DNA from: Tumidithrix helvetica
GTDB lineage: Bacteria > Cyanobacteriota > Cyanobacteriia > Pseudanabaenales > Pseudanabaenaceae
DNA: 64,000 nucleotides
Assembly: GCF_965232925.1 (NCBI RefSeq)
Contig: NZ_CBDDRA010000028.1
Span: forward strand, 5,699-69,698
Direction: 5' to 3'
This document shows, piece after piece, positions 17,555 to 25,837 of the stretch. A program made the position numbers and the translations under genes. How positions within the stretch are numbered: the stretch's first letter is position 1; every line of letters starts with the position of its first letter. Below the pieces are notes generated by a model. The model ran no database searches, had not been told where the DNA came from, and saw nothing but the letters and a program-made list of their open reading frames with translations.

Positions 17555-18946
17555 GTGACGACGACAATTAACTTCAACTCGTTGGGGGTTGGTGGACGAA
17601 CTCAAGATACTTCAGGCTTTGCTTGGTGGTCTGGAAACTCACGCCTAATCAACCTGTCAGGCAAGCTACTGGGTGCTCACGTTGCCCATGCTGGTCTGAT
17701 TGTTTTTTGGGCTGGAGCTATGACCCTATTTGAGGTTGCTCACTTTGTACCCGAAAAGCCTTTGTACGAACAAGGCTTTATTTTATTACCTCACCTTGCA
17801 ACGCAAGGCTGGGGCGTTGGTCCTGGCGGTGAAATTGTGGATATTTTCCCCTATTTCGTCGTTGGCGTTCTACATATTATTTCCTCGGCAGTTTTAGGGC
17901 TTGGTGGCATCTATCACGCGATTCGCGGACCTGAAGTACTAGAAAACTACTCCACATTCTTTGGCTACGACTGGAAAGACAAGAACAAGATGACAACCAT
18001 CTTGGGTATTCACCTAATTCTTTTGGGAATTGGTGCTTTTCTACTCGTAATTAAGGCGATGTCCTTTGGTGGTCTTTATGATACTTGGGCTCCAGGTGGT
18101 GGCGATGTTCGGATTGTCACAAATCCTACTCTTAACCCTCTAATCATTTTTGGTTATGTACTCGGTTCGCCTTTTGGTGGTTCGGGCAACATCGTTGGGG
18201 TAAATAACCTAGAAGATGTTGTCGGTGGACATATCTGGGTTGGGCTGATCTGCATTTCTGGTGGTATCTGGCATATTGTTACCAAGCCTTTTGGCTGGGC
18301 GAGACGTGCTTTGGTATGGTCTGGTGAAGCCTATCTTTCCTATAGCTTGGGTGCTTTGTGCATCATGGCATTTATTGCGACTAACTTTGTTTGGTTTAAT
18401 AACACTGTCTATCCCAGTGAATTCTATGGTCCTACAGGTCCTGAAGCCTCACAAGCTCAAGCCTTTACCTTTATCGTGCGCGACCAAAAGCTAGGTGCTA
18501 ACATCGGTACTTCTCAAGGTCCTACAGGGTTAGGTAAGTACTTGATGAGATCTCCTACTGGCGAAATCATTCTAGGTGGAGAAACTATGCGCTTCTGGGA
18601 TTTTCGCGGTCCTTGGCTAGAGCCTCTTCGCGGCCCTAACGGCTTGGATATTGACAAAATGAAGAATGACATTCAGCCTTGGCAAACCCGCCGCGCTGCT
18701 GAATACATGACACATGCTCCTTTGGGTTCTCTCAACTCAGTCGGTGGTGTTATCACAGAAATTAATGCTGTGAACTTTGTATCTCCTCGCTCTTGGTTGG
18801 CAACCTCTCACTTTGTGCTTGCGTTTATGTTCCTAGTAGGTCACCTATGGCATGCAGGACGCGCTCGTGCTGCTGTGGCTGGCTTTGAAAAGGGCATCAA
18901 CCGTACCTATGAGCCTGTTCTGACCATGCCAGACCTTGATAAGTAA
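17555..18946 (+). CDS. psbC: Photosystem II CP43 chlorophyll-binding protein
   Basis: CP43 is the inner antenna of photosystem II and also supplies ligands near the Mn4Ca cluster. The protein (463 residues) has the six-helix fold with F-A-W-W-S-G-N, the G-A-H-V-A-H-A-G helix and the large lumenal loop E, including the catalytically important G-G-E-T-M-R-F-W-D segment. Loop E rules out the related IsiA. It starts with GTG, like most psbC genes, with GGAG 10 bases upstream. An in-frame TAA 27 bases before the GTG prevents a longer N-terminus overlapping psbD. Confidence 0.98.
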   Translation: MTTTINFNSLGVGGRTQDTSGFAWWSGNSRLINLSGKLLGAHVAHAGLIVFWAGAMTLFEVAHFVPEKPLYEQGFILLPHLATQGWGVGPGGEIVDIFPYFVVGVLHIISSAVLGLGGIYHAIRGPEVLENYSTFFGYDWKDKNKMTTILGIHLILLGIGAFLLVIKAMSFGGLYDTWAPGGGDVRIVTNPTLNPLIIFGYVLGSPFGGSGNIVGVNNLEDVVGGHIWVGLICISGGIWHIVTKPFGWARRALVWSGEAYLSYSLGALCIMAFIATNFVWFNNTVYPSEFYGPTGPEASQAQAFTFIVRDQKLGANIGTSQGPTGLGKYLMRSPTGEIILGGETMRFWDFRGPWLEPLRGPNGLDIDKMKNDIQPWQTRRAAEYMTHAPLGSLNSVGGVITEINAVNFVSPRSWLATSHFVLAFMFLVGHLWHAGRARAAVAGFEKGINRTYEPVLTMPDLDK

Positions 18947-18988
18947 TTGCTTTTACAGCAAGCTTATCTCTGTTTCTGTCTATAAAAT

Positions 18989-19018
18989 AAAATCCCCTGA
19001 AGTTTTTCAGGGGATTTT
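18989..19018 (+). terminator. Intrinsic terminator after psbC
   Basis: A perfect 13-bp stem (AAAATCCCCTGAA and its complement) with a GTTT loop ends in TTTTTA, 43 bases after the psbC stop. It can also work for the convergent ycf65 gene, since both flanks are A/T runs. Confidence 0.93.
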
Positions 19019-19040
19019 TAATGCTTATAGCCTTTATGTA

Positions 19041-19340
19041 TTAGTTACTACCAGTAAATACGACATCGGGGAACTTTGCCTGAGCTTCAGTCATAGGGCG
19101 ATTTCTGCCTTCCTCTTGCCAGTAATTAATTACTTCGGTAGCTTTGTTAAGAATTTCAATTCTTTCTTGATCGGCAATCCAAGGTTTGCCTTCCATCTCG
19201 GTTTTAAGCTGATCCCAAGCATCGTCTCTGGGCCAGAAAAAATACTTGGTAAGAGGACTATTGCCCTTACCAACTACTTGGTCAACTGCTAAAGCTACAT
19301 TATTCTCTAACCATAGAATTTTTAGAATAAACTGGGACAA
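19041..19340 (-). CDS. ycf65: 30S ribosomal protein cS23 (PSRP-3 / Ycf65)
   Basis: A 99-residue protein of the Ycf65/PSRP-3 family, found in cyanobacterial and plastid small ribosomal subunits. The sequence is nearly canonical: L-W-L-E-N-N-V-A-L-A-V-D-Q-V-V-G-K-G, L-T-K-Y-F-F-W-P-R-D-D-A-W, and V-I-N-Y-W-Q-E-E-G-R-N. The start is TTG with GGAGG 11 or so bases upstream; no ATG is available in the conserved N-terminus. Confidence 0.96.
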   Translation of the reverse strand: MSQFILKILWLENNVALAVDQVVGKGNSPLTKYFFWPRDDAWDQLKTEMEGKPWIADQERIEILNKATEVINYWQEEGRNRPMTEAQAKFPDVVFTGSN

Positions 19341-19400
19341 ACTTCCTTTCCTCCGTAGAAATTTACGTTACATACTTAATTAGCGATCTTAGACTCTAAC

Positions 19401-20192
19401 ATGATAGACCTGTCAAAAGTTGCCTTGGTTCTCGATATTGATGGCGTAATTAGAGATGTCGCTGGCTCTTATCGTCGGGCACTGGCTGATACAGTCGAGC
19501 ATTTTACCCACCAAGCCTATCGTCCTACCCCCCAACAGATTGATGATTTAAAGGCAGAAGGCATTTGGAATAATGACTGGGAGGCAGCTCAGGAGTTGAC
19601 TCGCCGTTACTTTGCCGCAGAGGCTAAAGGCGGAGAGGCGGTTAGTTATGAGGCGATCGTCCAGTTTTTCCAAAGCCGCTATCGTGGGGACGATCCCGTA
19701 CATTGGAACGGCTATATTTCCCAAGAACCCCTGATTGCGACACCTGAATATTTTCAGACCTTGACAACAGCAAAAATTGCTTGGGGATTTTTTAGCGGTG
19801 CAACCCTAGGCTCGGCATCCTATGTGTTACGCCGACTAGAGATTCAAGATCCTGTGCTAGTGGCGATGGAGGATGCCCCAGGTAAGCCCGACCCCACAGG
19901 TCTATTTATGGCGATCGCTCGCCTCGAACATCACCATACCAAACTTGATTTTGTCATTTATGCGGGGGATACGGTCGCAGATATGCTCACTATCCAAAAA
20001 GCCCGCCAGATCGCGACTAACGGTCAACATTTTATGGCTGTGGGTGTCATTCCACCCCACGTTCAGGATCCTCAACGACAGGCCTATACCGATTTGTTAA
20101 AAGCTCACGGAGCCGATCTGGTTTTAGAAAATATTTTGGCTCTGACGCCCGAAGCGATCGCTCAGCAAATCAATATGGCTGTTGGCAGTTAG
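19401..20192 (+). CDS. HAD-superfamily hydrolase (TIGR01548-type)
   Basis: A 263-residue HAD phosphatase. Motif I is L-V-L-D-I-D-G-V (nucleophile D12, acid/base D14), motif II F-F-S-G-A-T near 131-136, the motif III lysine in G-K-P-D-P-T-G, and motif IV Y-A-G-D-T-V-A-D. This is the cyanobacterial subfamily whose N-terminal D-I-D-G-V-I-R-D-V-A-G-S-Y-R-R-A is characteristic. The substrate is unknown. Confidence 0.88.
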   Translation: MIDLSKVALVLDIDGVIRDVAGSYRRALADTVEHFTHQAYRPTPQQIDDLKAEGIWNNDWEAAQELTRRYFAAEAKGGEAVSYEAIVQFFQSRYRGDDPVHWNGYISQEPLIATPEYFQTLTTAKIAWGFFSGATLGSASYVLRRLEIQDPVLVAMEDAPGKPDPTGLFMAIARLEHHHTKLDFVIYAGDTVADMLTIQKARQIATNGQHFMAVGVIPPHVQDPQRQAYTDLLKAHGADLVLENILALTPEAIAQQINMAVGS

Positions 20193-20215
20193 CTCTTTAA
20201 AAAAACGATTTTTTG

Positions 20216-20267
20216 ATATGATAAAACTCTAAAACTTCCTAACTAATATGATAAAATTCTAAAGCTT
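20216..20267. repeat. Two 22-bp direct repeats
   Basis: ATATGATAAAACTCTAAA plus ACTT (20216-20237) is repeated with two changes at 20246-20267, a 30-bp period. They lie 149-178 bases before the next gene. The role is unknown. Confidence 0.6.
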
Positions 20268-20393
20268 AGTGATAGATAATGTCGTTGTAATCGACATGGC
20301 AACGATAAATAGTTAGCCCCTAAGCGTAGCGAATGCAGTTCAACTCAACTGTTAGTCTTAATTTACTATTACTATTTCCCTAGGATAAAAATT

Positions 20394-20972
20394 ATGGTTC
20401 CTTGGAGCATAATAAGTGGCAAATGGAATGTAACCTCTTTGATAAGAAGTTCGCGTAATGTTGCATCGGTAGCAATTCTCACAATTCTTATTAGCACATC
20501 CCCGTTTTTATCAAGAACTGCATCAGCCGAAACTAAGCAGGTTAGAATCGATTGGGTTAGACTTGCAAGAGAACTATTTGTTGAGTTTTCTAAGGTGGTT
20601 ATCAGAGAAACCGTGGATGAATTTATCAAAGCATCCTTGAATGAATTGAATGTTCCGCAGCCACTTCCTTTTGATATTGCGATTTCAAAATATATTGCTG
20701 GAAGAAGAGTTGATTTTTCCAACGAAATGGATGGTCGTCAGTTTTCAGGTATAGTTATAAAATCTGGAATACAACGCAATTCCGATACCAGTGAGTCAGG
20801 TGCTGCTGGAGCCATTTCTTGGGAAGATGGTGCATTTTCGACAATTCTTTTTTTGGAAAACCGACGAGTCCGCATATGGAGTTCTGGAAAGGAGTATGGC
20901 GGAGATTGGATTGCAAAGAATAATGTTCTATATGTTAGAACCGATATAGGTTCTTTATATCGTTTCTATTAA
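20394..20972 (+). CDS. Hypothetical secreted protein
   Basis: A 192-residue protein with a long N-terminal extension and a hydrophobic segment (about 24-41) ending in a cleavage-like T-A-S-A-E, so probably exported. The mature part has a basic/hydrophobic helical region followed by beta-strand-like sequence (RVDFSNEMDGRQFSG, FLENRRVRIWSSG, VLYVRTDIGSLYRFY). I recognise no family. The sequence is AT-rich, poor in HIP1 sites, and followed by another exported protein on the same strand. Confidence 0.65.
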   Translation: MVPWSIISGKWNVTSLIRSSRNVASVAILTILISTSPFLSRTASAETKQVRIDWVRLARELFVEFSKVVIRETVDEFIKASLNELNVPQPLPFDIAISKYIAGRRVDFSNEMDGRQFSGIVIKSGIQRNSDTSESGAAGAISWEDGAFSTILFLENRRVRIWSSGKEYGGDWIAKNNVLYVRTDIGSLYRFY

Positions 20973-21119
20973 CGCTCAATATGATCCACTTTTAGGTGAT
21001 CGCGCTAAAACTTCTAGAATTGAGTTGGACAGCGCAATCGGTTTCTGAGATGTACTACATAGCTAAAAATCTACTTCTCAATCTGACATAGAAATGATTT
21101 ATTAAATGAACAATTACCG

Positions 21120-21926
21120 TTGATTAAGCGCGAAATACAACTTATGATAGCTGTAGATATTTTGATTTCAGCCCTGCTATTCGTTTCTCCAGATGCAATA
21201 ACCGATGAAGTATTTTTTGCTTCAAAAGTAGATATCCAACCAGAGAGTGTCAATCGATCCCTACCTCAATCAATTGAAGTAAAAGGTGTTGAATCATTTA
21301 TCATTATAGATATTGAAACTGGAGCGAAAGTAGGTCGTAACACTACACAGGTTCAGCGTAGTGTTGCTTCTATAAGCAAGCTTTTTATTGCTGAACTTGT
21401 TGCTAAAAATATAAAGCAAGAAAAGCTCAGATTGGAGGAAATTAAAAATGATTTAGATGCAATGCTTTCAGTGTCAGACAACTTTGCATCTAATCGTCTA
21501 ATACATCGTCTTGGTGGCTTTGCAGAGATTAATCGTCAGCTTCGTGAGCAGGGTTACAAACAGACCCAATTTGATAGAGAATATGGGATTCTGTTCGCAG
21601 GTCAAGATCCCAACCAGACTAATTTGGAAGAAATTGCAGAAACTCTGACTCGACTTACCAATATATCTGGAGATCTCGGGCAATTCATGCGAGATGCTTT
21701 ACAAAGATCAGAGCAAAAGGAAAACTTAGGATCTGATTTCGGGAAAATAGGAATTAATGCTGCCATAATTGGCAATGCGGGAGTTGTACAAGAAGGTAGA
21801 CGTAAATTTGTCATTATTATTTTGACTTCTGGAACTGATATACAGTCAGAGGATTTGGGATTGGAAATTGTGAGGCAAGCATTTTCTGAGGTGCGTAGTA
21901 GACTTCAAGGTAAGCCTAAATCCTGA
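21120..21926 (+). CDS. Exported serine hydrolase, class A beta-lactamase-like fold
   Basis: A 268-residue protein with a hydrophobic N-terminus (about 8-24). The three active-site motifs of serine beta-lactamases and penicillin-binding enzymes are in order and spacing: S84-x-x-K87 (SISK), S119-D120-N121, and K209-I-G in place of K-T-G. The omega-loop glutamate of true class A enzymes is not obvious. The protein could be a carboxypeptidase, an inhibitor-like relative or a small lactamase. The start is TTG 21120, or ATG 21144 for a shorter signal. Confidence 0.75.
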   Translation: MIKREIQLMIAVDILISALLFVSPDAITDEVFFASKVDIQPESVNRSLPQSIEVKGVESFIIIDIETGAKVGRNTTQVQRSVASISKLFIAELVAKNIKQEKLRLEEIKNDLDAMLSVSDNFASNRLIHRLGGFAEINRQLREQGYKQTQFDREYGILFAGQDPNQTNLEEIAETLTRLTNISGDLGQFMRDALQRSEQKENLGSDFGKIGINAAIIGNAGVVQEGRRKFVIIILTSGTDIQSEDLGLEIVRQAFSEVRSRLQGKPKS

Positions 21927-22175
21927 GTAAGGTAGAAATAGAAAAAAGTGCGAGTATTTGATTGACCATGGACTAAGCCTAACTAGTGCGTAGGGTTTGA
22001 ACCCCTCCTCTCTCTTTTATGTGTATTTAGCACGGGTTAGGCTGAGCCTTTATAACAAATCGATGCGCTATTAAGATTATCTGTTTTTAACCAAGATTAG
22101 GGAAACAAAAATAGTTGGCTACATTGCTACGTTGTTGAGTTTGGAGAAGTTATTGGCGGTCGCGCCACAAATAAA

Positions 22176-22484
22176 TTATCTGATTGCTACTAACCGACCC
22201 CGACGCTCATCCATCAAAACCTGTTCAGCTTGAATCTCGACTGCTAGAGCGATCGCTTCAGCTTCTCCAATATCAAGTTCGCTACCAAGAGCTTCTACAA
22301 GCGTGCGATCGCTAACTGCATGAACTTGCACCCAATCAAAGGTTTTAACTTCCGTTGCACCCGCAACTGGAAAGCTGGGATCGGTGAGTTCTCTAAAAAC
22401 GGCTTCGGGAATAAGAACCTTACCGTACAATTGATGGAGGAGATGGAGCTGATTAATTGCGGCAAGACTGTTAACTACGCCCAT
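22176..22484 (-). pseudogene. Truncated DUF3368 (PIN-like toxin) gene
   Basis: The 102-residue frame has the DUF3368 core: N-Q-L-H-L-L-H-Q-L-Y-G-K-V-L-I-P-E-A-V-F-R-E-L and D-I-G-E-A-E-A-I-A-L-A-V-E-I-Q-A-E-Q-V-L-M-D-E-R-R-G-R. The usual N-terminal catalytic S-D-T-S-P-I is missing (it reads MGVVNSLAAINQ), and the C-terminal 50 or so residues after VAIR are lost. No antitoxin gene lies beside it. The frame overlaps the 3' end of the mtfA-like gene by 14 bases. It is most likely a dead toxin remnant. Confidence 0.75.
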
Positions 22485-23298
22485 GCAAAGGATCGAGTTT
22501 GTAGTAGCGTTGGAGAAGTTCGTAAAGAAGCTGATGCTGCTTTAGTAATGAATGAGGCTTTTCGAAAAACGTCTCGGTGGCGACCGCAAAAAACTCGGCG
22601 GGATTCGTTGAGCCGTAACTATCTATCACAGTCTTTTCGCCGCGTTCTACCGACTTACAGAGGGCTAAATATTCCTCAGTCATCACCTTTGCCCAAATCG
22701 CATAGTCTAATTCTCTTGGCAAAATTGGTACACCTTCCGCCCTGCCATTCTCCTGATCCAATTGGTGAGAAAATTCATGTAGCACGACATTATGACCATC
22801 CTGCCAGTTCTGTGTGTCTCGTTCCACCTGATCCCAAGCGAGAATCAATTGATCTCTCGTCCATGACTCCCCTAATCTTGTTGTCAGCCTTTCCTCTACT
22901 ACATAACTCTCATTCATCACGGTTTCATTTACCTGATAAGCACTGGGATAAACCAAAATGGAACGGAGTCTAGGGAAATATTTGCCGCGATCGCTAAGCA
23001 AGAGCAGACAGGCGATCGCGGCGATAATCACCTTCATTTTCTCTGTTACCTGTAACCCCAAACAGCCAATAAATTGTTTTTCGGCTAAAAAGACGCGAAC
23101 ATGCCCTTGCAGTTGTTTTTGCTGAGAGAAAGAGAGATGAGAATAAATAGCAAGGTTGCGCTCAATTAAAGACAACCAATGGTTTGGAAAAGGCTGACGC
23201 CTGAGACGATCGCGTCGCCACTTCACGAAAAATGGATAGGCTAAAATCGCCAGTGCGATCGCACTGGCAATAATGCTGAAAATAGTGACTTGAACCAT
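22471..23298 (-). CDS. MtfA-type M90 zinc peptidase
   Basis: A 275-residue protein of the zinc-dependent peptidase family M90 (MtfA, which inactivates the Mlc repressor in E. coli). The N-terminus has one membrane-spanning segment (about 5-24), a cyanobacterial addition. The zinc site is H174-E-F-S-H178, with the downstream glutamate block N-P-A-E-F-F-A-V-A-T-E-T-F-F-E. Length is normal. It is separated from tex by 186 bases in divergent orientation. Confidence 0.9.
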   Translation of the reverse strand: MVQVTIFSIIASAIALAILAYPFFVKWRRDRLRRQPFPNHWLSLIERNLAIYSHLSFSQQKQLQGHVRVFLAEKQFIGCLGLQVTEKMKVIIAAIACLLLLSDRGKYFPRLRSILVYPSAYQVNETVMNESYVVEERLTTRLGESWTRDQLILAWDQVERDTQNWQDGHNVVLHEFSHQLDQENGRAEGVPILPRELDYAIWAKVMTEEYLALCKSVERGEKTVIDSYGSTNPAEFFAVATETFFEKPHSLLKQHQLLYELLQRYYKLDPLHGRS

Positions 23299-23484
23299 AG
23301 AAGTTTTGGCTAGAATAGTAGGAAAGATTCATGAATTACCCTTACTATTCAGATCGCGATAAATCTATCTTTATCGTAGACTCTTCGCCAAGAATTTGCA
23401 TAGATTCCTTGCTGTTCTGGTAGCTCAGCGTGAGTCCTCTGCTCTACAATATCACCTAGCCTTACATACGCTTACATACTTCTA

Positions 23485-25821
23485 ATGCAAAACCTCGAAC
23501 AACTTCTAGCACAAGAGCTTTCTCTGCGGTCTGGGCAAATCAAAAATGCTTTAGAGCTGTTTGCTGAGGGTGCAACCATTCCTTTCATCGCTCGCTATCG
23601 TAAAGAGCGCACGGGAGAGATGAATGAAGTCCAGCTACGGGATTTGCAAGACCGCTATACCTATCTCACCGAGTTGCACGATCGCAAAACAACCATTCTT
23701 CAAGCGATCGCCGATCAGGGCAAATTGACCGATGATCTCAAAGCCAAAATTGAAGCCTGTACCCAAAAAACGGAATTGGAAGATCTCTATCTTCCCTATC
23801 GCCCCAAACGCAGAACTAGAGCGACGATTGCTAGGGAAAAGGGCTTGGAGCCTCTGGCAGAAGCCATTAAGGCGCTCAACCATTCTCATGTCTCTACAGT
23901 ATCCCTAGAACAATCAGCGGCAAAATATTTATCCGAACAGGTGAAGACTATTGAGGATGCCCTGAAGGGAGCAGCGGATATTCTCGCGGAAGAAGTGGCA
24001 GAAAACGCAGAATATCGCGCCTATTTGCGATCGCTTTTGCTCGAGACGGGAATCTTTGTCTCGCAGCTCAAAGATGCGCACCCAGAAGGTACGACCAAGT
24101 TTGAAATGTACCGCGAATACCAGGCTAAGGTGAAGGCGATCGCGCCCCATAATCTGCTAGCCCTGCTGCGTGGCGAAACCGAGGAGGTTCTTACACTTAC
24201 GCTCAGCTTTGATGAAGATACTGTCCTCTCTTATCTGGAATCGCAACAGATTCAAACAAAAAACTCAGCATTGCGGCAGTTTTATCGAGATATGCTCAAG
24301 GATGCCTTTAATCGCTTGATGCGAACTTCCTTAATTGCGGCGGTGACTGCCGAGAAGAAAGCTTGGGCAGATGGTGAGTCCATCAAAACCTTTGAAACCA
24401 ATTTACGAGATTTGCTCCTAGCGGCTCCCGCAGGGATGAAACCGACCCTAGCGATCGACCCCGGCTTCCGCACGGGCTGTAAGACTGCCGCGATCGACGA
24501 GACGGGTAAATTTCTAGAATATCAAACGATTTTCCCGCATCAGTCCGATGCCCAAAGAGAACAGGCGGCGCGAACCTTGAGAACGCTAATTGAGAAATAT
24601 CAGATTCAACTGATTGCGATCGGCAATGGTACAGCGGGAAGAGAAACCGATACCTTTGTCACGGAGGCACTTCAAGGGCTTCCTCAACCACCTGTTAAGG
24701 TAATGGTCAACGAATCGGGTGCATCGATCTATTCTGCCAGTCCAGTGGCAATTTCAGAGTTCCCCGATCTGGACTTGACAGTGCGCGGTGCGGTCAGTAT
24801 TGGGCGACGACTGCAAGACCCCCTAGCAGAACTGGTGAAGATCGATCCAAAATCCATTGGCGTGGGGCAGTATCAGCATGATGTCGATCAAAAATTGCTC
24901 AAGAAAAAACTGGATGAAACCGTAGAGAGCTGCGTCAACTATGTGGGCGTGGATCTGAACACAGCTTCCAAAGAACTGCTGGCGTTTGTGTCTGGGCTCA
25001 GTCCTAGTGTCGCCAATAATATCGTCGCCTATCGCAATCAAAACGGTGCGTTTCGCGATCGCCGTCATTTGTTAAAAGTCCCCAAGTTGGGCGCAAAAGC
25101 CTTCGAGCAGGCAGCAGGCTTCCTGCGAATTCGCGGCGGCGATCATCCCCTAGACAATACCGCCGTTCATCCCGAAAGCTATGGCGTGGTGGAAGCGATC
25201 GCGCGAGATCTCAAGGTATCTTTATCTGAAATCGCTCAGGCAGGTGACAAGCTCAAATCTGTAAATCTCAAGCAATATGTCACGGAAGCGATCGGAGAAC
25301 CAACGCTGCGCGACATCCTAAAAGAATTGGAAAAACCTGGGCGTGACCCCCGTGCAGAATTTAAATATGCCACCTTCAGCGATGCCGTCCAAGCGATGTC
25401 CGATCTAGAAGTTGGTATGGAATTAGAAGGCATCATTACCAATGTCGCCAACTTCGGTGCTTTTGTCGATATTGGCGTACATCAAGACGGATTGATACAC
25501 GTTTCGCAGTTGGCCGATCGCTTTGTCAGCGATCCAAAGCAGATTGTGAAGGTGGGACAGGTCGTCAAAGTAAGAGTTCTAGAAGTGAATGAATCTTTGA
25601 AACGCATTAGTTTATCCATGAAGTCATCGGAATCTCCGCGATCGTTGGGGACATCGGAAAAGAAGCTCGAAAAGAACTCCAGCCATGAGATCTTGACTCC
25701 AAAGCGTGGCGGAACGCAGCCTGAAAAAAATCGCGCTCAAGAACAAAAATCTCAGGCTCAAAAACCTGCAACCTTAGACGATCTGCAAGCGAAGTTTGGA
25801 CGCAAACAACGCCCTAAATAA
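23485..25821 (+). CDS. tex: Tex family RNA-binding transcription accessory protein
   Basis: A 778-residue Tex protein: an N-terminal helical region, the YqgF-like RNase H fold (L-A-I-D-P-G-F-R-T-G-C-K), helix-hairpin-helix repeats (N-I-V-A-Y-R-N-Q-N-G-A-F), and a C-terminal S1 domain (G-I-I-T-N-V-A-N-F-G-A-F-V-D-I-G ... G-L-I-H-V-S-Q-L) followed by a basic, disordered tail. It is thought to act on RNA polymerase and nucleic acids. It converges on the next minus-strand gene, with only 16 bases between stops. Confidence 0.95.
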   Translation: MQNLEQLLAQELSLRSGQIKNALELFAEGATIPFIARYRKERTGEMNEVQLRDLQDRYTYLTELHDRKTTILQAIADQGKLTDDLKAKIEACTQKTELEDLYLPYRPKRRTRATIAREKGLEPLAEAIKALNHSHVSTVSLEQSAAKYLSEQVKTIEDALKGAADILAEEVAENAEYRAYLRSLLLETGIFVSQLKDAHPEGTTKFEMYREYQAKVKAIAPHNLLALLRGETEEVLTLTLSFDEDTVLSYLESQQIQTKNSALRQFYRDMLKDAFNRLMRTSLIAAVTAEKKAWADGESIKTFETNLRDLLLAAPAGMKPTLAIDPGFRTGCKTAAIDETGKFLEYQTIFPHQSDAQREQAARTLRTLIEKYQIQLIAIGNGTAGRETDTFVTEALQGLPQPPVKVMVNESGASIYSASPVAISEFPDLDLTVRGAVSIGRRLQDPLAELVKIDPKSIGVGQYQHDVDQKLLKKKLDETVESCVNYVGVDLNTASKELLAFVSGLSPSVANNIVAYRNQNGAFRDRRHLLKVPKLGAKAFEQAAGFLRIRGGDHPLDNTAVHPESYGVVEAIARDLKVSLSEIAQAGDKLKSVNLKQYVTEAIGEPTLRDILKELEKPGRDPRAEFKYATFSDAVQAMSDLEVGMELEGIITNVANFGAFVDIGVHQDGLIHVSQLADRFVSDPKQIVKVGQVVKVRVLEVNESLKRISLSMKSSESPRSLGTSEKKLEKNSSHEILTPKRGGTQPEKNRAQEQKSQAQKPATLDDLQAKFGRKQRPK

Positions 25822-25837
25822 CTGAGGTTGCGTTATC

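Noticed and set aside
17555..18946. Could be IsiA rather than CP43
   Set aside because: The large lumenal loop E with G-G-E-T-M-R-F-W-D is present, which IsiA lacks.
22320..22973. A 217-codon plus-strand frame opposite the toxin relic and mtfA-like gene
   Set aside because: The minus strand encodes a clear zinc peptidase with H-E-x-x-H; the plus frame shows no motif.
23410..23470. A tRNA-like 'GGTAGCTCAG' string before tex
   Set aside because: No T-arm consensus or acceptor stem can be formed around it.
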